A DNA stretch of 64,000 bases, taken from the NCBI RefSeq assembly GCF_014203275.1, contig NZ_JACHIP010000005.1, positions 248,001 through 312,000 on the forward strand, read 5' to 3'. Shown one piece after another: positions 10,401 through 18,931 of this stretch. A program made the translations under genes and the position numbers. The stretch comes from Granulicella aggregans. GTDB lineage: Bacteria; Acidobacteriota; Terriglobia; Terriglobales; Acidobacteriaceae. Under the pieces are notes generated by a model that was not told the origin of the DNA, did no database searches, and saw only the letters and a list, made by a program, of their open reading frames with translations. How positions within the stretch are numbered: the first letter of the stretch is position 1; every line of letters begins with the position of its first letter.

Positions 10401-10630
10401 TGCGGGATGCCGTTCATCTGGATCTCGACCGGCACGGTGACCTGCTGTTCCACTTCTTCCGCGGCGCGGCCCGGCCACTGCGTGATGATCTGCACGTAGT
10501 TGTTGGCTACGTCGGGGTAGGCCTCGACAGGCAGCGCGCGGAACGAGATGATGCCCCACACGAAGAGCAGCACCGCGAAGACCAGCACAATGAACCGGTT
10601 CTTCAGCGCGAAGTCGACGATCGATCCCAT
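7412..10630 (-). CDS. HME-RND (CzcA/CusA-family) efflux pump
   Basis: A 1072-aa inner-membrane proton-driven exporter of the heavy-metal RND family, of full length. The N terminus MGSIVDFALKNRFIVLV is the first transmembrane helix, followed by the porter-domain start RALPVEAYPDVANNYVQI. The proton-relay helix 4 reads ALDFGMVVDGAVVMVEN, with the aspartate typical of heavy-metal RND pumps rather than drug RND pumps. The remaining helices and both large periplasmic loops are present. It is the last gene of a three-gene operon and its start overlaps the adaptor stop as TAATG. The assembled complex would span both membranes. Co(II)/Zn(II)/Cd(II) or Cu(I)/Ag(I) are the usual substrates; which one applies is not visible, so no symbol is given. 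Confidence 0.92.
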   Translation of the reverse strand: MGSIVDFALKNRFIVLVFAVLLFVWGIISFRALPVEAYPDVANNYVQIITQWPGRAAEEVEQQVTVPVEIQMNGIPHLAHLRSTSLAGLSSVMLIFDDESTNDWNREKVLERIQQVTLPAGLTPQIGTDWSPVGQIYWYTLSSKNPKYDNMALKSLEDWTLEKQFKSVPGVVDVSSFGGITREYQVQLDPGKLVSYGLTIAQVEQQLQSNNVNAGGSFIEEGQQAINVRAVGLFTSVDDIANTLIKTQSGTALRVRDIATVVQGAKIRLGQIGKAIKRKDGVVVDDPDVIEGTLLLQKGANSDEVLDRIHMKVEELNGVEAKPATLGHFTKEFPFYQRAQPAVVGKQGLLPPGVKVAPFLDRDDLVHLTTHTVLHNLAEGITLVMIILFLFLGNVRGALIVALTIPFSLLFASICLDLQHIPANLLSLGALDFGMVVDGAVVMVENIVRHMNRKHDEPRTTLDIVREAAHEVQRPVFYAIGIIVTAYLPIFTLQQVEGRLFRPMAWTVAFALLGALIFSMFLAPVLSSFLFKNGAKEWHNPVMDFLTRHYRSAALWAVESRWIVVGATSAGLLLAVVLTEGGAIGSEFLPHLDEGAIWVRGTLAPSTGPTEGERVMAEARPILANFPEVKDVVSQVGRPDDGVDTTGFFDTEYFVDLKEKKEWRPVFHQNKEELIAAMDRELEKMPGVLWNFSQPISDNMEEAVSGVKGELAVKIYGDDLKTLEKTGDEIVSVMSKIQGVQDLGLFRVIGQPNLNFVVDRAAAARFGINVSDVQDAVQTAVGGNAVTQVLDKEARYDVVARYAQQYRNSAEAIEQVRLVSPSGERVSLAQLTKPIVVDGASEIYREGNSRYVAIKYSVRGRDLGGAVEEAISTVNAKVKLPTGYSLSWAGEYESQKRSAKRLAIVVPITIMLIYFILYSMFGSFKWATLIMANIVIAPIGGTLALFVTHTNFSVSSGVGFLALFGVSVQTGVIMLEYINQMRVRGHSIEDSAVDGAVLRLRPIMMTMLVATLGLLPAATSHGIGSDSQRPFAVVIVGGLISDLIISLFLLPTLYVWIAGPNDILPQPEGEFE

Positions 10631-11766
10631 TACTGCGCCACCGTGCTCTGAAGCTCAAGAGCGTTGCTGGCGACCTTCTGACCGGCCGTAAGTCCTGACT
10701 GGATAACCTGGAGGCCGCCCGGAACCATGGCTCCGCTGACTACTTTGGTCAGTGCGAAGCTTCCTTCAGATTTTGCCGTGTAGACGAAGTCCTGATCATG
10801 CAGGTGCACGATGGCCGTCGCGGGAACCACGATGTGCGCGTCCTGCTTCTGCGACTGGAAGGACGCGGTGACGAACATCCCAATCTTCATGAATCCCGGA
10901 TTGCTTACTTGCACACGGACCTTCGCAGTGCGAATGGTGGGATCGAGGACAGGGGCGATCTCGCTGATGCGGCCGGTCACTATCTTGTCCGGATAGGCAG
11001 AGAAATGAATCTGTGCCGTCTGGCCCACGGAGAGCGAGGGCAGCTGATTCTCGTACACGTCGCAGATGATCCAGACGTCATCGACGTTCGCGATGGTGAA
11101 GAGGTTCGGCGAGTTGTCGAGCGTCTTCACACCAGCTGATTGCGTAATGTTCTGCTCGATGATGACGCCGGTCGCTGGCGCGTAGACATTGATCGCCCCG
11201 GTCGGTTTCTTGAGGTCGGTCGCGCCAAGGACCTTCAGGTGCTCGGCCGAAGTTTCGACATCTACGACCGCTTTATCCTCGGTGTCCTGGGCGATCTCAA
11301 GGTTGCTCTTCGAGATCGCGCCTTTGCTGTAGAGCAACTGTGCGCGGTCGAGCTGAACCTTGGCGAGCGCCTCATCGGCGACTGCCTTGCGATAGTCCGA
11401 GTAAGCCTGGTCGATGTCGTTGCTCTGCACGGTGAAGAGCTTCTGCCCCTTCTTCACTAAGTCGCCGAGGTGCGCATAGATGGCGACCACGCGGCCCGAC
11501 GCCAGCGAGATGACAGGGATGACACGAGTCACATCGGGCTGCACCTGACCAGTCACGCTCATCGACGATGCCGTCATCTGGGTCGCTGCCGTCGCGAGCG
11601 GAAACTGCTCGGGATGGTCGACGTGGACCGTGTTCGCATCCTGCGCCTGCTCGACCTTCAGCGGCCCGGGAGCTTCATCCTTTATGTCGGCCTTCTTCTC
11701 GCAGCCGGTGGCCGAGAGAAGCATCAAAGCAACTCCCGCACTTACGGCAAACTTGTTCCTCATCAC
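10630..11766 (-). CDS. RND efflux periplasmic adaptor (CzcB/CusB-like), lipoprotein
   Basis: A 378-aa membrane-fusion protein linking the RND pump to its outer-membrane channel. The N terminus has a lipoprotein signal, MMRNKFAVSAGVALMLLSATGCEKK, with lipobox SATGC, so the mature protein is probably anchored by a lipidated Cys. It then shows the barrel-sandwich half VISLASGRVVAIYAHLGDLVKKGQ, an alpha-hairpin (residues about 120-180) and the second lipoyl half YAPATGVIIEQNI. The C-terminal part matches the membrane-proximal domain. It overlaps the TolC-like gene by four bases upstream and the pump by one base downstream, so the three are translationally coupled. Confidence 0.92.
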   Translation of the reverse strand: MMRNKFAVSAGVALMLLSATGCEKKADIKDEAPGPLKVEQAQDANTVHVDHPEQFPLATAATQMTASSMSVTGQVQPDVTRVIPVISLASGRVVAIYAHLGDLVKKGQKLFTVQSNDIDQAYSDYRKAVADEALAKVQLDRAQLLYSKGAISKSNLEIAQDTEDKAVVDVETSAEHLKVLGATDLKKPTGAINVYAPATGVIIEQNITQSAGVKTLDNSPNLFTIANVDDVWIICDVYENQLPSLSVGQTAQIHFSAYPDKIVTGRISEIAPVLDPTIRTAKVRVQVSNPGFMKIGMFVTASFQSQKQDAHIVVPATAIVHLHDQDFVYTAKSEGSFALTKVVSGAMVPGGLQVIQSGLTAGQKVASNALELQSTVAQ

Positions 11767-13139
11767 GGAAGCACCTCTTGTCCTACGGCTTCATTCATCT
11801 GTGCTGCGGCGGTCAGATATGCGCCCAGCAGGTTCACGTATCCCAACTGGATATTGCGATAGTCGGCCTGCGCCTGCAGGAAGTCGATCAGCGACGCCCC
11901 GCCATGCTGGTAGGAGAACGAGATGGTATCGCGAACGCTCAATGCCTGCTTCAGATATTTGCCTTTATACGGGCGGAGTAGTTTCAACTGGCTGTCGACG
12001 GTCGCATAAGCTGAGTCGACATCGGCGAAGACCTGTGCCCGGGCGGCTTCAGCCTGCTGCTGCTGCAGATCGATGTCGAGAAGAGTACGCTGCTTCTCGC
12101 CCTGGTTGCGATCGAAGATGCGCAGCGGCACATTCACACTTAAGCCGATGTAACTGTTCAACGGGTCAGGCTGGTGTGCGGCATCGAAGCCAAAGGTCGG
12201 GTCGGTCGAGCCGTTCGCGATTGCGAGGCGATGATCGATCTTTGCCTTCTCCACGGTCTGCAACGCGGCCAACAAATCCGGCCGTTCAGAGATGGCCTGC
12301 TGATGGTATTGATCGAGCGGCTGCAGGCCATCTGCAAATTCATAAGGCCCAGTCACATCGAACTGGTCGACCGGGGTACGGTCATTGATGAGTTGGAGCA
12401 GTTGAATCTTGGCCGTGCGGACGTTTACATCAGCGGTCTCGTTGTCCTGCTCGTATTGAACGCGGCCAAGCTGGAGACGGTCGAGATCTACCTGGGCTAT
12501 ATCTCCAGCCTTAAAACGATCGCTGCTGACATCCAGTACGTGGTCGTAGTAAGTGAGGTTCTCACTGGTCAGCGCGAGAACGGCCTTGGCCTGCAGCGTC
12601 TGCACAAAGGCCTGGCGCAGAGAGTAGGTCAGCGTTCGCTGAAGGTCGGTCTGATTTGAGATCGCAATCTTCGTTCCCTGGCGCGCGCTGTCGGTGCGCA
12701 ACTCGCGCTTGTGATCGCGCTCGTGCAGGTAGTTGAAGGTAACGTTCGGATAGGCCTGCGTCAGGGGCTGGTACGGATCACGGTGAAAGAGAGTGACCTG
12801 ATCGAGTTGAGCGCCAAAGGTCGGGTTGGGTCGCAGGTGCGCAGTGATCTCCTGGGCGCGAGACTCATCAATGCTGATCGCCCCGGCGCGCAGCGTAGGG
12901 TTCGCGGCACGAAAACGGTCCTGTACCTGCTGCCAAGTCAGGGCAAGAGGCGATGAAACCTGCGATGCGGACTGGGCAGCAACCCCGGTGGCTACCTGCT
13001 GTGCCCACAGATTCGAGGGCACAACACCCAGGCTTGAACTCACCATCATCGCGATGCTTAGCTTGCGAAACAATCTACCCCCAACCGTTAACAACCACAC
13101 CAGCATTTCAACTCGCAGACATAGCTTCCAGAGTGGCAC
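11763..13139 (-). CDS. TolC-family outer-membrane efflux protein
   Basis: A 458-aa outer-membrane channel component, first gene of the metal-efflux operon. The protein carries the long alternating coiled-coil helices of the OEP fold in two repeats (for example DESRAQEITAHLRPNPTF and AEAARAQVFADVDSAYATVDSQL). The signal peptide is probably LFRKLSIAMMVSSSLGVVPSNLWAQ. The true start may therefore be one of the internal codons a few residues after the listed one, because the listed N terminus adds about 20 residues before the signal. The stop overlaps the adaptor start by four bases. A regulator gene is not present next to the operon. Confidence 0.88.
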   Translation of the reverse strand: MPLWKLCLRVEMLVWLLTVGGRLFRKLSIAMMVSSSLGVVPSNLWAQQVATGVAAQSASQVSSPLALTWQQVQDRFRAANPTLRAGAISIDESRAQEITAHLRPNPTFGAQLDQVTLFHRDPYQPLTQAYPNVTFNYLHERDHKRELRTDSARQGTKIAISNQTDLQRTLTYSLRQAFVQTLQAKAVLALTSENLTYYDHVLDVSSDRFKAGDIAQVDLDRLQLGRVQYEQDNETADVNVRTAKIQLLQLINDRTPVDQFDVTGPYEFADGLQPLDQYHQQAISERPDLLAALQTVEKAKIDHRLAIANGSTDPTFGFDAAHQPDPLNSYIGLSVNVPLRIFDRNQGEKQRTLLDIDLQQQQAEAARAQVFADVDSAYATVDSQLKLLRPYKGKYLKQALSVRDTISFSYQHGGASLIDFLQAQADYRNIQLGYVNLLGAYLTAAAQMNEAVGQEVLP

Positions 13140-13247
13140 AGAAACCGCAAATTCTTCATAAACTCTCGCTGCCAGACGGCGAAATATCGTCCTTTTGGAG
13201 CTTTATGGGTTCGCCACAGTATACCCCACCAGGGTATTTTCCCGAAG

Positions 13248-15830
13248 TTACTCCTCGCGTAAAACTTCAAGCGGCTTCTGTCCCAGGATGCGGTGGCTTG
13301 CCGCCCATCCCGTAACCACCGTGAGGCCAGCGGTTCCCGCAAGGGCGGCAAACGTCCATACCCACTGAAAGTGATAGACGATGTCGAGACGATGAAGTAG
13401 CACGCGGGCGATGAGATTTGCAAAGCCCACTCCAACAAGTCCGGCGACGAGGCCGAGCACCGCGAACTCGATGGAGAAGACAGTGGCGATGCGGCTGCGG
13501 GTTGCGCCGAGGGTCTTCATGACCACAACCTCGCGTATACGACGGTAACGAGTCCCCGCGATGGAGCTGGCAAGAATGACGACTCCGGCAAAGATGGAGA
13601 ATGCGGAGAGGAACTGGATGACGTAGGTGATCTGGATAACGACGGTGCGGACCGTCTCCAGCGCCGCCGCGACGTTAATGACCGTGACCGTGGGATAGGC
13701 CTTGTAGAGTGCCCGCTGCAGGAGCTCCACTTTGGTAGGGTCGGCATGGACGCCGCCGTACCAGACGACGGGTAGCCCCGCGAGGACAGGCTGCGGAAGA
13801 ACGAACTCGGCGCGCGAGAAGGCGTGTTGGCCGTCGGCTTCCGTCAAGGCGGCGACGGTGGCGACGATCTGGTGGTCCTGTGCAGCAAAGGTGATGTTCG
13901 AGCCGACCTTCACGCCGAGGCGATCCGCCTGGCGCTTCGCGATCGCGACCTGTGGTGCAGTCGACTCAGACGACCACCACTTCCCTGCCGACAACTTGGT
14001 TCCTGGAGGTGGCGTGGCCGACCACGTCAGATTGATCGATTGCAGCATGCGCCGTGGGAAGTTCGTCAGCTTCACTTCGCTGGCGGGAACTCCGTTGATC
14101 GCGATGATGCGGGAGGTGACGACCGGCAGGAGCTCGGGGGCAATGGTCACTCCCGGCTGAGCGGTGAGCAGACTGCGAACGCCATCGATCTCCTCGGTGG
14201 TGATGTCGATCAGGAAGACGTTAGGCAGGTCAGGGGCGGAGGCGATGTGCAGTTCACTGACGACCGCCTGCTGGACGAGGTAGACAGTCATGATCTGCAT
14301 AACTCCCATGCCGACGGCGGCCAGAAGCGCGGCGCTGGGATTGCCGGGACGATAGAGATTCGCCAAGCCGTGGCGCAGGGAGGATGGCAATTGCAGGCGA
14401 GTCCGCGAGAGAAAGAAGCGCAATGCAGCGAGCACAGCGGCAGACGCAGCCAGGAGTACAGCTAATACTATGACAAGGCCAATCGAAAACACCTTACCAA
14501 CAGTCGCGGAGTCGCTAAGCGTTGTGGCGATCGCGGCAAGGCCGATCAGGATAAGAACGCCGGCACCGATCTGCGCGTAGTTCTTCGTGATCTTGCGGAC
14601 GATGGCGGTGACGAAAGGATCGTCGTTGTCTTCTACCGCGCGACGAAAGATAAGAATGGGACGGACGCCGCGGATGTCGAGCAACGGAGGCAGCGTGAAG
14701 AGCAGCGTAGTAAGCACACCCGCTCCCAGGCCGGTAAGGGTGGTTCGCCATTGGAGATGGATCTCGGTGGGCACATTGATGAACTTCGCCAGCAGAATGG
14801 GGAAAGCAAGCTGCACTGCCGCACCAAGAGCGACACCCAACAGCCCTCCGGCAACGCCCAGCAGAAGAGTTTGAAGCACGTAGATCTTGATGATCTGTCC
14901 GGAGCGCGCTCCGAGCGACTTCATGATCGCGATCGTGTCGAGGCGCTGCTGGAGGTGGGCGCGCATCGCCATCGCGACACCGATCGCTCCGAGCACCAGA
15001 GCCACGAGACTCATCAAGGAGAGCAGGCTGGTGGCGCGGTCGAGACCCTGCGTGAGAGCGGGATTGGTCTCGCGATAGTCGGTGACCTGCGCCTCGGGTA
15101 GCAGCTTCTCCAGGCGCAGCTTCAGGTCTGCTACGGCGGACTCCGAGATGGGAGCGCCGTTGCGCGGCGGAGGAACCTTGAAGAGGTATCGCTGACCGGC
15201 GTGGCTACCGGGCGCAAGCAGGCCGCTATCCTGCAGGCCCTTGCGCGAGATGAGGACACGTGGGCCCGCCTGGAAGTTGCCGGAGAGACGGTCCGGCTCA
15301 TTCGTAACTACAGAAGTGATGCGAAAGACTTTGCTGCCCACTGTAAGCTGATCGCTAACCTTCAGATGAAGGCGGACGAGGAGATCATCGGCGACGACGA
15401 CGGTATCTTCGCGAAGCTGCGCGGAGAGAGCATCGGCGGGTTCGAGATCGACCTTGCCGTAGAAGGGATACTTGTTCGGATCGACAGCCTTGAGCGAGAC
15501 CAGCAGCGGGTCAAGCGTCTTCGGAGAACTAGCCATCGAGAGCAGTTCGGTGACCGGGGTGATCTCGACGCCCTCAGCGGCGATCTGGTCGAGGCCCTTC
15601 TGCTGTTCCGGTGTGATCTGCTGGAACATCCTGGCCGCAAGATCGCCGGCCATGATGCTTCGTGCGCGAGTAAGCAGCGCTCCGCGAAACGACGAACTGA
15701 AGCCGCGAACGCCGGTGAGCGCGGCGACACCGATGGCCACAGACAGAATGACGAAAAAGAACTTGCCGCGCGAGGAGCGCATCTCGCGCGCAGCGATCTT
15801 GATAGCAGAAGCGTAAGAGAGGCTTGCCAT
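13248..15830 (-). CDS. FtsX-like ABC transporter permease (YbbP-like)
   Basis: An 860-aa inner-membrane permease of the MacB/FtsX superfamily with ten predicted membrane segments arranged as two FtsX repeats plus central helices, the layout of the YbbP/LolC-like large permeases. The first helix is in KFFFVILSVAIGVAALTGV (about residues 24-42). FtsX cores lie around residues 265-390 and 735-850. Two large extracytoplasmic domains lie between. It overlaps the ATPase gene by one base, so the two form one transporter. In Proteobacteria the homologous ybbA-ybbP pair lies divergent to tesA, and the same arrangement is seen here. The substrate is unknown; a lipid-related or lysophospholipid-linked role is only suggested by that synteny. 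Confidence 0.88.
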   Translation of the reverse strand: MASLSYASAIKIAAREMRSSRGKFFFVILSVAIGVAALTGVRGFSSSFRGALLTRARSIMAGDLAARMFQQITPEQQKGLDQIAAEGVEITPVTELLSMASSPKTLDPLLVSLKAVDPNKYPFYGKVDLEPADALSAQLREDTVVVADDLLVRLHLKVSDQLTVGSKVFRITSVVTNEPDRLSGNFQAGPRVLISRKGLQDSGLLAPGSHAGQRYLFKVPPPRNGAPISESAVADLKLRLEKLLPEAQVTDYRETNPALTQGLDRATSLLSLMSLVALVLGAIGVAMAMRAHLQQRLDTIAIMKSLGARSGQIIKIYVLQTLLLGVAGGLLGVALGAAVQLAFPILLAKFINVPTEIHLQWRTTLTGLGAGVLTTLLFTLPPLLDIRGVRPILIFRRAVEDNDDPFVTAIVRKITKNYAQIGAGVLILIGLAAIATTLSDSATVGKVFSIGLVIVLAVLLAASAAVLAALRFFLSRTRLQLPSSLRHGLANLYRPGNPSAALLAAVGMGVMQIMTVYLVQQAVVSELHIASAPDLPNVFLIDITTEEIDGVRSLLTAQPGVTIAPELLPVVTSRIIAINGVPASEVKLTNFPRRMLQSINLTWSATPPPGTKLSAGKWWSSESTAPQVAIAKRQADRLGVKVGSNITFAAQDHQIVATVAALTEADGQHAFSRAEFVLPQPVLAGLPVVWYGGVHADPTKVELLQRALYKAYPTVTVINVAAALETVRTVVIQITYVIQFLSAFSIFAGVVILASSIAGTRYRRIREVVVMKTLGATRSRIATVFSIEFAVLGLVAGLVGVGFANLIARVLLHRLDIVYHFQWVWTFAALAGTAGLTVVTGWAASHRILGQKPLEVLREE

Positions 15831-16594
15831 CAGCTTGCCACGGTGGCCGTCTCGGCCAGACCCGCCGGATTGGCATTCACCTCGTCCGCAACCACGAGGC
15901 CGTCGCGCAGAACGATGCGGCGGTTGGCATACGTCGCGAGGACGGGATCGTGCGTGACCAGTACGAGTGTCGTGCCTTCGGTGCGATTCAGGTGGAGGAG
16001 AAGCTCGAGGACGTGCGCTCCATTGGTGCTGTCGAGATTGCCCGTGGGCTCATCGGCGAGCACGATAGGAGGCCGAAGCACGAAGGCGCGGGCTAGCGCC
16101 ACACGCTGTTGCTCGCCTCCTGACAGCTGCACCGGATAATGATCGAGCCGGTCGCCGAGTCCAACGCTCGTGAGCAAATCGCGGGAGCGAGCCATGCCCG
16201 CGGCAGCATCCTTCGAATCGCTATTCAATTCATGCGGAAGAAGAACATTCTCTAGCGCGGTCAGCGTGGGAATGAGCTGGTAGGACTGGAAGACGAAGCC
16301 GATGGTCTTCCCGCGGACCTGTGCGAGCTTGTCTTCCGCAAGATAGCTGATGGCGACGCCGTTCAGATGCACATTGCCTGCGGAGGGCGTGTCGAGACCG
16401 GCGAGCAATCCGAGCAGTGTGGATTTACCCGAACCCGACGCGCCCATGATGGCGACGAACTCGCCCTGCGGCACAGTGAAGTCGATGCCCTTCAAAATGT
16501 CCACCGTACGTGGGCCGTTGCGGATGGACTTGCGAAGCCCTTCCACAACGATCATGGAAGGTATGGACTGACCTAAGGTCGTTGCTTCGCTCAA
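15830..16594 (-). CDS. ABC transporter ATP-binding protein (YbbA/LolD-like)
   Basis: A 254-aa cytosolic ATPase of the MacB/LolD/FtsE group. The Walker A motif GASGSGKST is near residues 55-63, the Q-loop is in GFVFQSYQLIPTLTALENV, the ABC signature is LSGGEQQRVALARAF and the Walker B is PPIVLADEPTGNLD with the usual H-loop in LVLVTHDPVLA. It partners the following permease through a one-base overlap. The 97-bp space to the divergent tesA-like gene must hold both promoters. Confidence 0.93.
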   Translation of the reverse strand: MSEATTLGQSIPSMIVVEGLRKSIRNGPRTVDILKGIDFTVPQGEFVAIMGASGSGKSTLLGLLAGLDTPSAGNVHLNGVAISYLAEDKLAQVRGKTIGFVFQSYQLIPTLTALENVLLPHELNSDSKDAAAGMARSRDLLTSVGLGDRLDHYPVQLSGGEQQRVALARAFVLRPPIVLADEPTGNLDSTNGAHVLELLLHLNRTEGTTLVLVTHDPVLATYANRRIVLRDGLVVADEVNANPAGLAETATVAS

Positions 16595-16690
16595 CTTCGC
16601 TGCTCCAATGCTTCTCCGAACCCGACGGAGTTGAATGTTTCACCGCCGCGGTTCGTTTGTTGTAGTCGGATACTTTGATAGATTCGACGT

Positions 16691-17398
16691 ATGCGCCGAC
16701 CCTTATGTCTCATTATTCTAGCTTGGACTGCGCTGGCGGCAGCCGGATGCAAGAGCGATTCGGCTGCGAAACCCGCCGAACAGACGGCCGCATCTTCAGT
16801 GGAGCCGACGTCCCCGAAGGCGGAGGTTCCGAGTACGGCGCACGACTTGCGACCGCTGCTCGTGTGCTTCGGCGATAGTCTGACGGCCGGCTACGGCACG
16901 GACGCGGGCCAGAGCTATCCGGACTATCTGCAACAGGCTCTCGATGCACAGGGCTACAGGTATCGGGTGGTGAATGAGGGCGTCAGCGGCAACACGACGA
17001 AGGACGGGATCGACCGTCTTGCGGGCATTGTGGCAATGAAGCCGGATGTGGTGATCGTGGAGTTTGGCGGCAACGACGGTCTGCGCGGTCTGCCCATCGA
17101 GGAGTCGCGCACGCACCTGGACACCATCATCGGCAAGCTGAAGGCGAACGGAGCGAAGATCCTGATCGCCGGCATCACGCTTCCACCCAACTACGGCGCG
17201 AACTACATCAAGCAGTTCGACGCGACCTATACGCTACTAGCGAAGAAATATGACGTCCCACTGATGCCCTTCCTGCTGAAAGATGTCTACGGAGTGCCAG
17301 GAATGATGCAGGTCGATGATACGCACGCGACGGCAGCGGGCAACAAGACCGTCGCTGGGGATCTGGTGCCGTTTGTGACGCCGCTGCTGAAGAAGTAG
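16691..17398 (+). CDS. tesA: SGNH-hydrolase, TesA-like arylesterase/lysophospholipase (lipoprotein)
   Basis: A 235-aa secreted esterase. The N terminus RRPLCLIILAWTALAAAGCK is a lipoprotein signal with lipobox AAGC, so the enzyme is probably anchored in a membrane facing the periplasm. SGNH block I is FGDSLTAGYG with Ser63, block III is GGNDGLRG with Asn128, and block V is DDTHA with Asp209 and His212. The mature part matches E. coli TesA along its length. It is divergent from the YbbA/YbbP-like ABC pair, the same neighbourhood as in many Gram-negative genomes. The symbol is given on family and context; the preferred acyl substrate is not known. Confidence 0.85.
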   Translation: MRRPLCLIILAWTALAAAGCKSDSAAKPAEQTAASSVEPTSPKAEVPSTAHDLRPLLVCFGDSLTAGYGTDAGQSYPDYLQQALDAQGYRYRVVNEGVSGNTTKDGIDRLAGIVAMKPDVVIVEFGGNDGLRGLPIEESRTHLDTIIGKLKANGAKILIAGITLPPNYGANYIKQFDATYTLLAKKYDVPLMPFLLKDVYGVPGMMQVDDTHATAAGNKTVAGDLVPFVTPLLKK

Positions 17399-17405
17399 GT
17401 ACTCG

Positions 17406-18284
17406 CTAACTGAGAACGACGATGGGCTGGGTCAGCGTCCCGGCGATGCGTTTTGCGATTCCGAGAAGATCGGTCGGGCTTGTAAAGACCTTGATGAGCG
17501 GGGCGGATGAGAACTCCGGCAGGTTGACCTGCATCCCGTTACGTAGGCGACCTGCGGCCTGGTCGTCGACGGTGACTGAGGGCATCTCGGTCAGCATCGC
17601 GCGAGGGTGCGGCAGCAGAGCGAAGATCGCGGTCTCGTCCCCGGCCACTGCTTTCAGCTGGTCTACTGTAATTGATTCCGCCAGTGAGAACGCTCCGGCG
17701 CGGGTGCGACGCAGGCTGGAGAGATGAGCTCCGCAACCTGCGAGCTGGCCGAGCTCGTGCGCGACAGAGCGAACATACCCACCGGCAGAGATGGTCATCT
17801 CGAAGGTCGCCGTATCACCTTCAAGACCTGTGAGAGCGAAGTTGTGGATGAAGATGCTCGCCGGTTTTACGGGGACTTCGGCACCCGCGCGTGCCAGCTT
17901 GTGCGCCGGCACGCCGTTGATCTTCTTCGCGGAAAAAATCGGCGGAAGCTGCTGCATCGAGCCTCTGAAGTGCCGCGCGAGATCACGAAGCTCGTCAAGC
18001 GACTTCGTCAATGGCCGCGGTTCGGAGGCGGGTTCGCCGTCAGCATCGAAGCTGTCCGTTGCGTAGCCGAAGCGGATAGTGCCTGTATAGCTCTTCTCCG
18101 CGTGTCCGAAGAACTGGGCCAACCGGGTGTATTTGCCGAGCAAGAGCGGAAGGACACCAGTGGCCATGGGGTCGAGCGTGCCAAGGTGTCCAATGGAGCG
18201 TTCACCGGTGGCACGGCGAACAATTGCGACAACATCATGCGAGGTCAGCCCCGCAGGTTTATCCAGTACAAGAAGACCGTTCAT
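17406..18284 (-). CDS. truB: tRNA pseudouridine(55) synthase TruB
   Basis: TruB makes pseudouridine 55 in the T-loop of tRNAs. The 292-aa protein begins with the family hallmark MNGLLVLDKPAGLTSHDVV. The catalytic Asp38 lies in GHLGTLDPMATGVLPLLLG. The second motif, SYTGTIRFGYATDSFDADG, and the C-terminal RSVAHELGQ are also intact. The usual partners rbfA, infB and ribF are not adjacent. The gene ends 7 bp from the end of the convergent tesA-like gene. Confidence 0.95.
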   Translation of the reverse strand: MNGLLVLDKPAGLTSHDVVAIVRRATGERSIGHLGTLDPMATGVLPLLLGKYTRLAQFFGHAEKSYTGTIRFGYATDSFDADGEPASEPRPLTKSLDELRDLARHFRGSMQQLPPIFSAKKINGVPAHKLARAGAEVPVKPASIFIHNFALTGLEGDTATFEMTISAGGYVRSVAHELGQLAGCGAHLSSLRRTRAGAFSLAESITVDQLKAVAGDETAIFALLPHPRAMLTEMPSVTVDDQAAGRLRNGMQVNLPEFSSAPLIKVFTSPTDLLGIAKRIAGTLTQPIVVLS

Positions 18285-18309
18285 CTTCTTCTAGGATACG
18301 TTGTTCCAG

Positions 18310-18909
18310 TCAGCTATTTCGGCGGACCAGCGAGAGGAACTCGTGTCGCGTGGTCTGGTTTTCCTTAAAGACGCCGAGCATGGCAGAAGTAGTCGTCGAC
18401 GAGTGTTGCTTTTCCACGCCGCGCATCATCATGCACAAATGTTCCGCTTCAAGAATGACGGCGACTCCCTGCGGCTTTATTGCCTGCTCGATCGCCTCGG
18501 CGACCTCACGCGTCAGCCGCTCCTGCACCTGCAGACGGCGGGCGAACATGTCGACCAGGCGCGGAATCTTGCTGAGGCCGATGACCTTGCCATTGGGCAC
18601 GTAGGCCACGTGTGCCTTGCCGAAGAACGGCAGCAGGTGGTGCTCGCACATGGAGTAGAACTCGATGTCCTTCACGATGACCATCTCGTCGTACTCGACG
18701 TCGAAGAGCGCGTTGTGAAGCACCTGGGTGGCGTCCATGGTGTAGCCGCGGGTGAGGAACTCCATCGACTTGACCATGCGCTTGGGCGTGTCCAGCAGAC
18801 CGTCGCGGGTGGGATCCTCGCCGATGCGCGAGAGCAGCTCGCGGTAGAGGTTCTCAGTCGAAAGAGACGCCAGCGTTACTTCTTCAAGGGAATCAGGTGT
18901 GGTTGCCAA
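18310..18909 (-). CDS. folE: GTP cyclohydrolase I (type IA)
   Basis: FolE converts GTP to 7,8-dihydroneopterin triphosphate, the entry step to folate and biopterin-type cofactors. The zinc-binding and catalytic segments are clear: EFYSMCEHHLLPFFGKAHV and the distal cysteine in EHLCMMMRGV. An open frame extends upstream to 19005 but would overlap the preceding PTPS gene. A TTG at 18907-18909 with GAGG eight bases upstream gives MATTPDSLEEV and leaves 22 bp to that gene, so it is the preferred start (199 aa). It is the last of three pterin genes on this strand, directly after two PTPS homologues. Confidence 0.9.
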   Translation of the reverse strand: MATTPDSLEEVTLASLSTENLYRELLSRIGEDPTRDGLLDTPKRMVKSMEFLTRGYTMDATQVLHNALFDVEYDEMVIVKDIEFYSMCEHHLLPFFGKAHVAYVPNGKVIGLSKIPRLVDMFARRLQVQERLTREVAEAIEQAIKPQGVAVILEAEHLCMMMRGVEKQHSSTTTSAMLGVFKENQTTRHEFLSLVRRNS

Positions 18910-18931
18910 TGGATTGACCTCGCTAAAACTT

